Assembly: GCA_937127205.1 (NCBI GenBank)
Contig: CAKZLS010000361.1
Location: forward strand, 1-7,193
Direction of reading: 5' to 3'
Length of the DNA stretch: 7,193 nucleotides
DNA from: an uncultured Rhodospirillales bacterium
GTDB taxonomy: Bacteria > Pseudomonadota > Alphaproteobacteria > Rhodospirillales > Defluviicoccaceae
The notes beneath the pieces were generated by a model. The model had not been told where the DNA came from, made no database searches, and saw nothing but the letters and a program-made list of their open reading frames with translations. Below are positions 6,437 to 7,193 of the stretch, in pieces (within the stretch, counting starts at the first letter, position 1; each line of letters begins with the position of its first letter). A program made the translations under genes and the position numbers.

Positions 6437-7109
6437 GGCGCCGCGCGCCGAGCCATCGATACAGTTCCGGTTCGGCGTAGGCGGCGTCACAGGTGCGGAT
6501 ATGCGGGCCGAGATCGCCGTGATGACCAAGCCGGTAGCGGTGGTCGATCAAATTTCCATATCTGACAAGTCGTTGGGCCGCGATCTTCGAGCCCTGTGCG
6601 AGTTCTGTGATTTCATCGTCTTCGGCATAAGCGATCCATATCGGTAGTCGGGCGAGGGACGTTAGCGCGTCTGGTGTGAGGCAGCGTCCGCATACCGCGG
6701 ACATCGAGGCGAAACAGGCGGGGCGGCGGAGCGCGAAACAGAAGGCTCCGATACCGCCCATGCTGAAGCCGCTGAGATGAAGCCGGCTGTTGTCGATGTC
6801 GTCCTTGGCTTTGATCCCGACCAGAAGCCTGTCCAGAGCGTCCAAGACTTCGTCATCGCACCACGTTTTGTCGGGCGGACATTGAGGGGCGATTACCGCG
6901 AAGGGAAACGGATCCTGGGAAAGCGGCCGGCCCTCCGCCCTGAACTTGGGAAGACCCCAGTCCGCAACCTTGCTCAGCTCTCCGTACCCATTTCCCCGTT
7001 CCCCGACGCCATGAAGGAACAGGACGGCGGGAGTACCGTCCGGCGGCGGCGGCGCGTTCGCATCGGGCGGGAACCAAAGACAATTGATGTCTGGAGCGAA
7101 TGGCTTCAC
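6393..7109 (-). CDS. Alpha/beta hydrolase (esterase / dienelactone-hydrolase-like)
   Basis: A 238-residue serine hydrolase of the alpha/beta fold. It has the oxyanion-loop motif FLHGVGERG (31-39), the strand AVIAPQCP (71-78), the nucleophile elbow GFSMGG with S116, a likely acid in YAEDDE (D164 or D165), and a likely catalytic histidine in GHHGDLG (H196 or H197). The HGxGERG plus GxSMGG combination is typical of carboxylesterases and of small hydrolases related to polyhydroxybutyrate depolymerase and phospholipase/carboxylesterase. No signal peptide is seen, so it is probably cytoplasmic; the substrate is unknown. The start is GTG at 7109: an in-frame TAA lies about 27 bases upstream with no better start between, and the ribosome site is weak. 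The fold should end near YRWLGARR (217-224); the last 14 residues, Asn/Gly/Pro-rich, are encoded antisense to the neighbouring gene. Confidence 0.9.
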   Translation of the reverse strand: MKPFAPDINCLWFPPDANAPPPPDGTPAVLFLHGVGERGNGYGELSKVADWGLPKFRAEGRPLSQDPFPFAVIAPQCPPDKTWCDDEVLDALDRLLVGIKAKDDIDNSRLHLSGFSMGGIGAFCFALRRPACFASMSAVCGRCLTPDALTSLARLPIWIAYAEDDEITELAQGSKIAAQRLVRYGNLIDHRYRLGHHGDLGPHIRTCDAAYAEPELYRWLGARRLRPNLQAGNSGHEC

Positions 7110-7193
7110 GTAGGGTCGGCGTCCTAGTGGTTTGGATTAAACATATGGTACCCATCCGATCGCGTTTCCCGCTCCCTCGGCAGGAGGGCGCGC
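7110..7193. other. Right-hand end: upstream region of the hydrolase gene
   Basis: No gene is supported here. On the minus strand TTTAAT (7141-7136) lies 26 bases before the hydrolase GTG and matches a -10 hexamer at five of six bases, but no -35 is found at a proper distance. CCCTC (7174-7178) and GAGGG (7184-7188) could form a five-base hairpin of doubtful significance. Confidence 0.3.

Noticed and set aside
6777..7127. Plus-strand 116-codon frame opposite the hydrolase
   Set aside because: The hydrolase frame has the nucleophile elbow and oxyanion loop; the opposite frame becomes Arg-rich over the GC-rich part and has no recognisable domain.
7174..7188. CCCTC/GAGGG hairpin at the right-hand end
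   Set aside because: A five-base stem with no T-tract and no known gene end beside it; the window stops too soon to judge.
1..7193. Search for CRISPR arrays, tRNA/rRNA genes, transposon ends, toxin-antitoxin pairs or retron-like structures
   Set aside because: No regular repeat-spacer pattern, tRNA-like fold, transposase frame or reverse transcriptase motif was seen; the window is filled by seven genes with short gaps.

Overview
The window looks like an ordinary chromosomal stretch of a fairly GC-rich Gram-negative bacterium, most likely an alphaproteobacterium. The evidence is an HspQ-type small protein (a proteobacterial family), a two-protein inner-membrane/periplasm efflux pair (which implies a double-membraned cell), and GC-ending codons in most genes. 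Assignment to a class is inference. I see no RNA gene, insertion sequence, phage gene, CRISPR array or origin.

Layout. (1) 53-370, minus: hspQ, followed by a small hairpin and a 15-bp tandem near-repeat at its 3' end. (2) 371-517: a divergent intergenic region. (3) 518-2047, plus: an acyl-CoA-ligase-type adenylate-forming enzyme. (4) 2071-4299, plus: a 742-residue FUSC-family (aromatic acid exporter-like) inner-membrane protein, 23 bases after the ligase and probably in the same transcript. (5) 4296-5420, minus: its likely partner, an AaeA/EmrA-like HlyD-family membrane fusion protein. It is encoded tail to tail, and the two stop codons overlap by four bases. (6) 5492-5923, minus: an unrecognised 143-residue protein upstream of and co-oriented with the fusion protein. 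(7) 5924-6103: a divergent regulatory region with a candidate promoter and an 8-bp inverted repeat. (8) 6104-6436, plus: a small beta-rich protein resembling the GrlR-like family. (9) 6393-7109, minus: an alpha/beta hydrolase whose last 14 codons run antisense through the end of gene 8. The last ~80 bases hold only the hydrolase 5' region.

How the genes may work together. The FUSC protein and the fusion protein together resemble the AaeB/AaeA p-hydroxybenzoate efflux pump. With the CoA ligase just upstream, the block could handle a carboxylic acid two ways: activate it to a CoA thioester for catabolism, or export it. No outer-membrane channel gene is present, so a TolC-like protein elsewhere would be needed. 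The other genes (hspQ, the GrlR-like gene, the hydrolase, the orphan) have no evident link to this module. Nothing here amounts to a clearly new system. The most unusual points are the tail-to-tail overlaps at 4296-4299 and 6393-6436, the G-run at the ligase start, and the orphan next to the fusion-protein gene.
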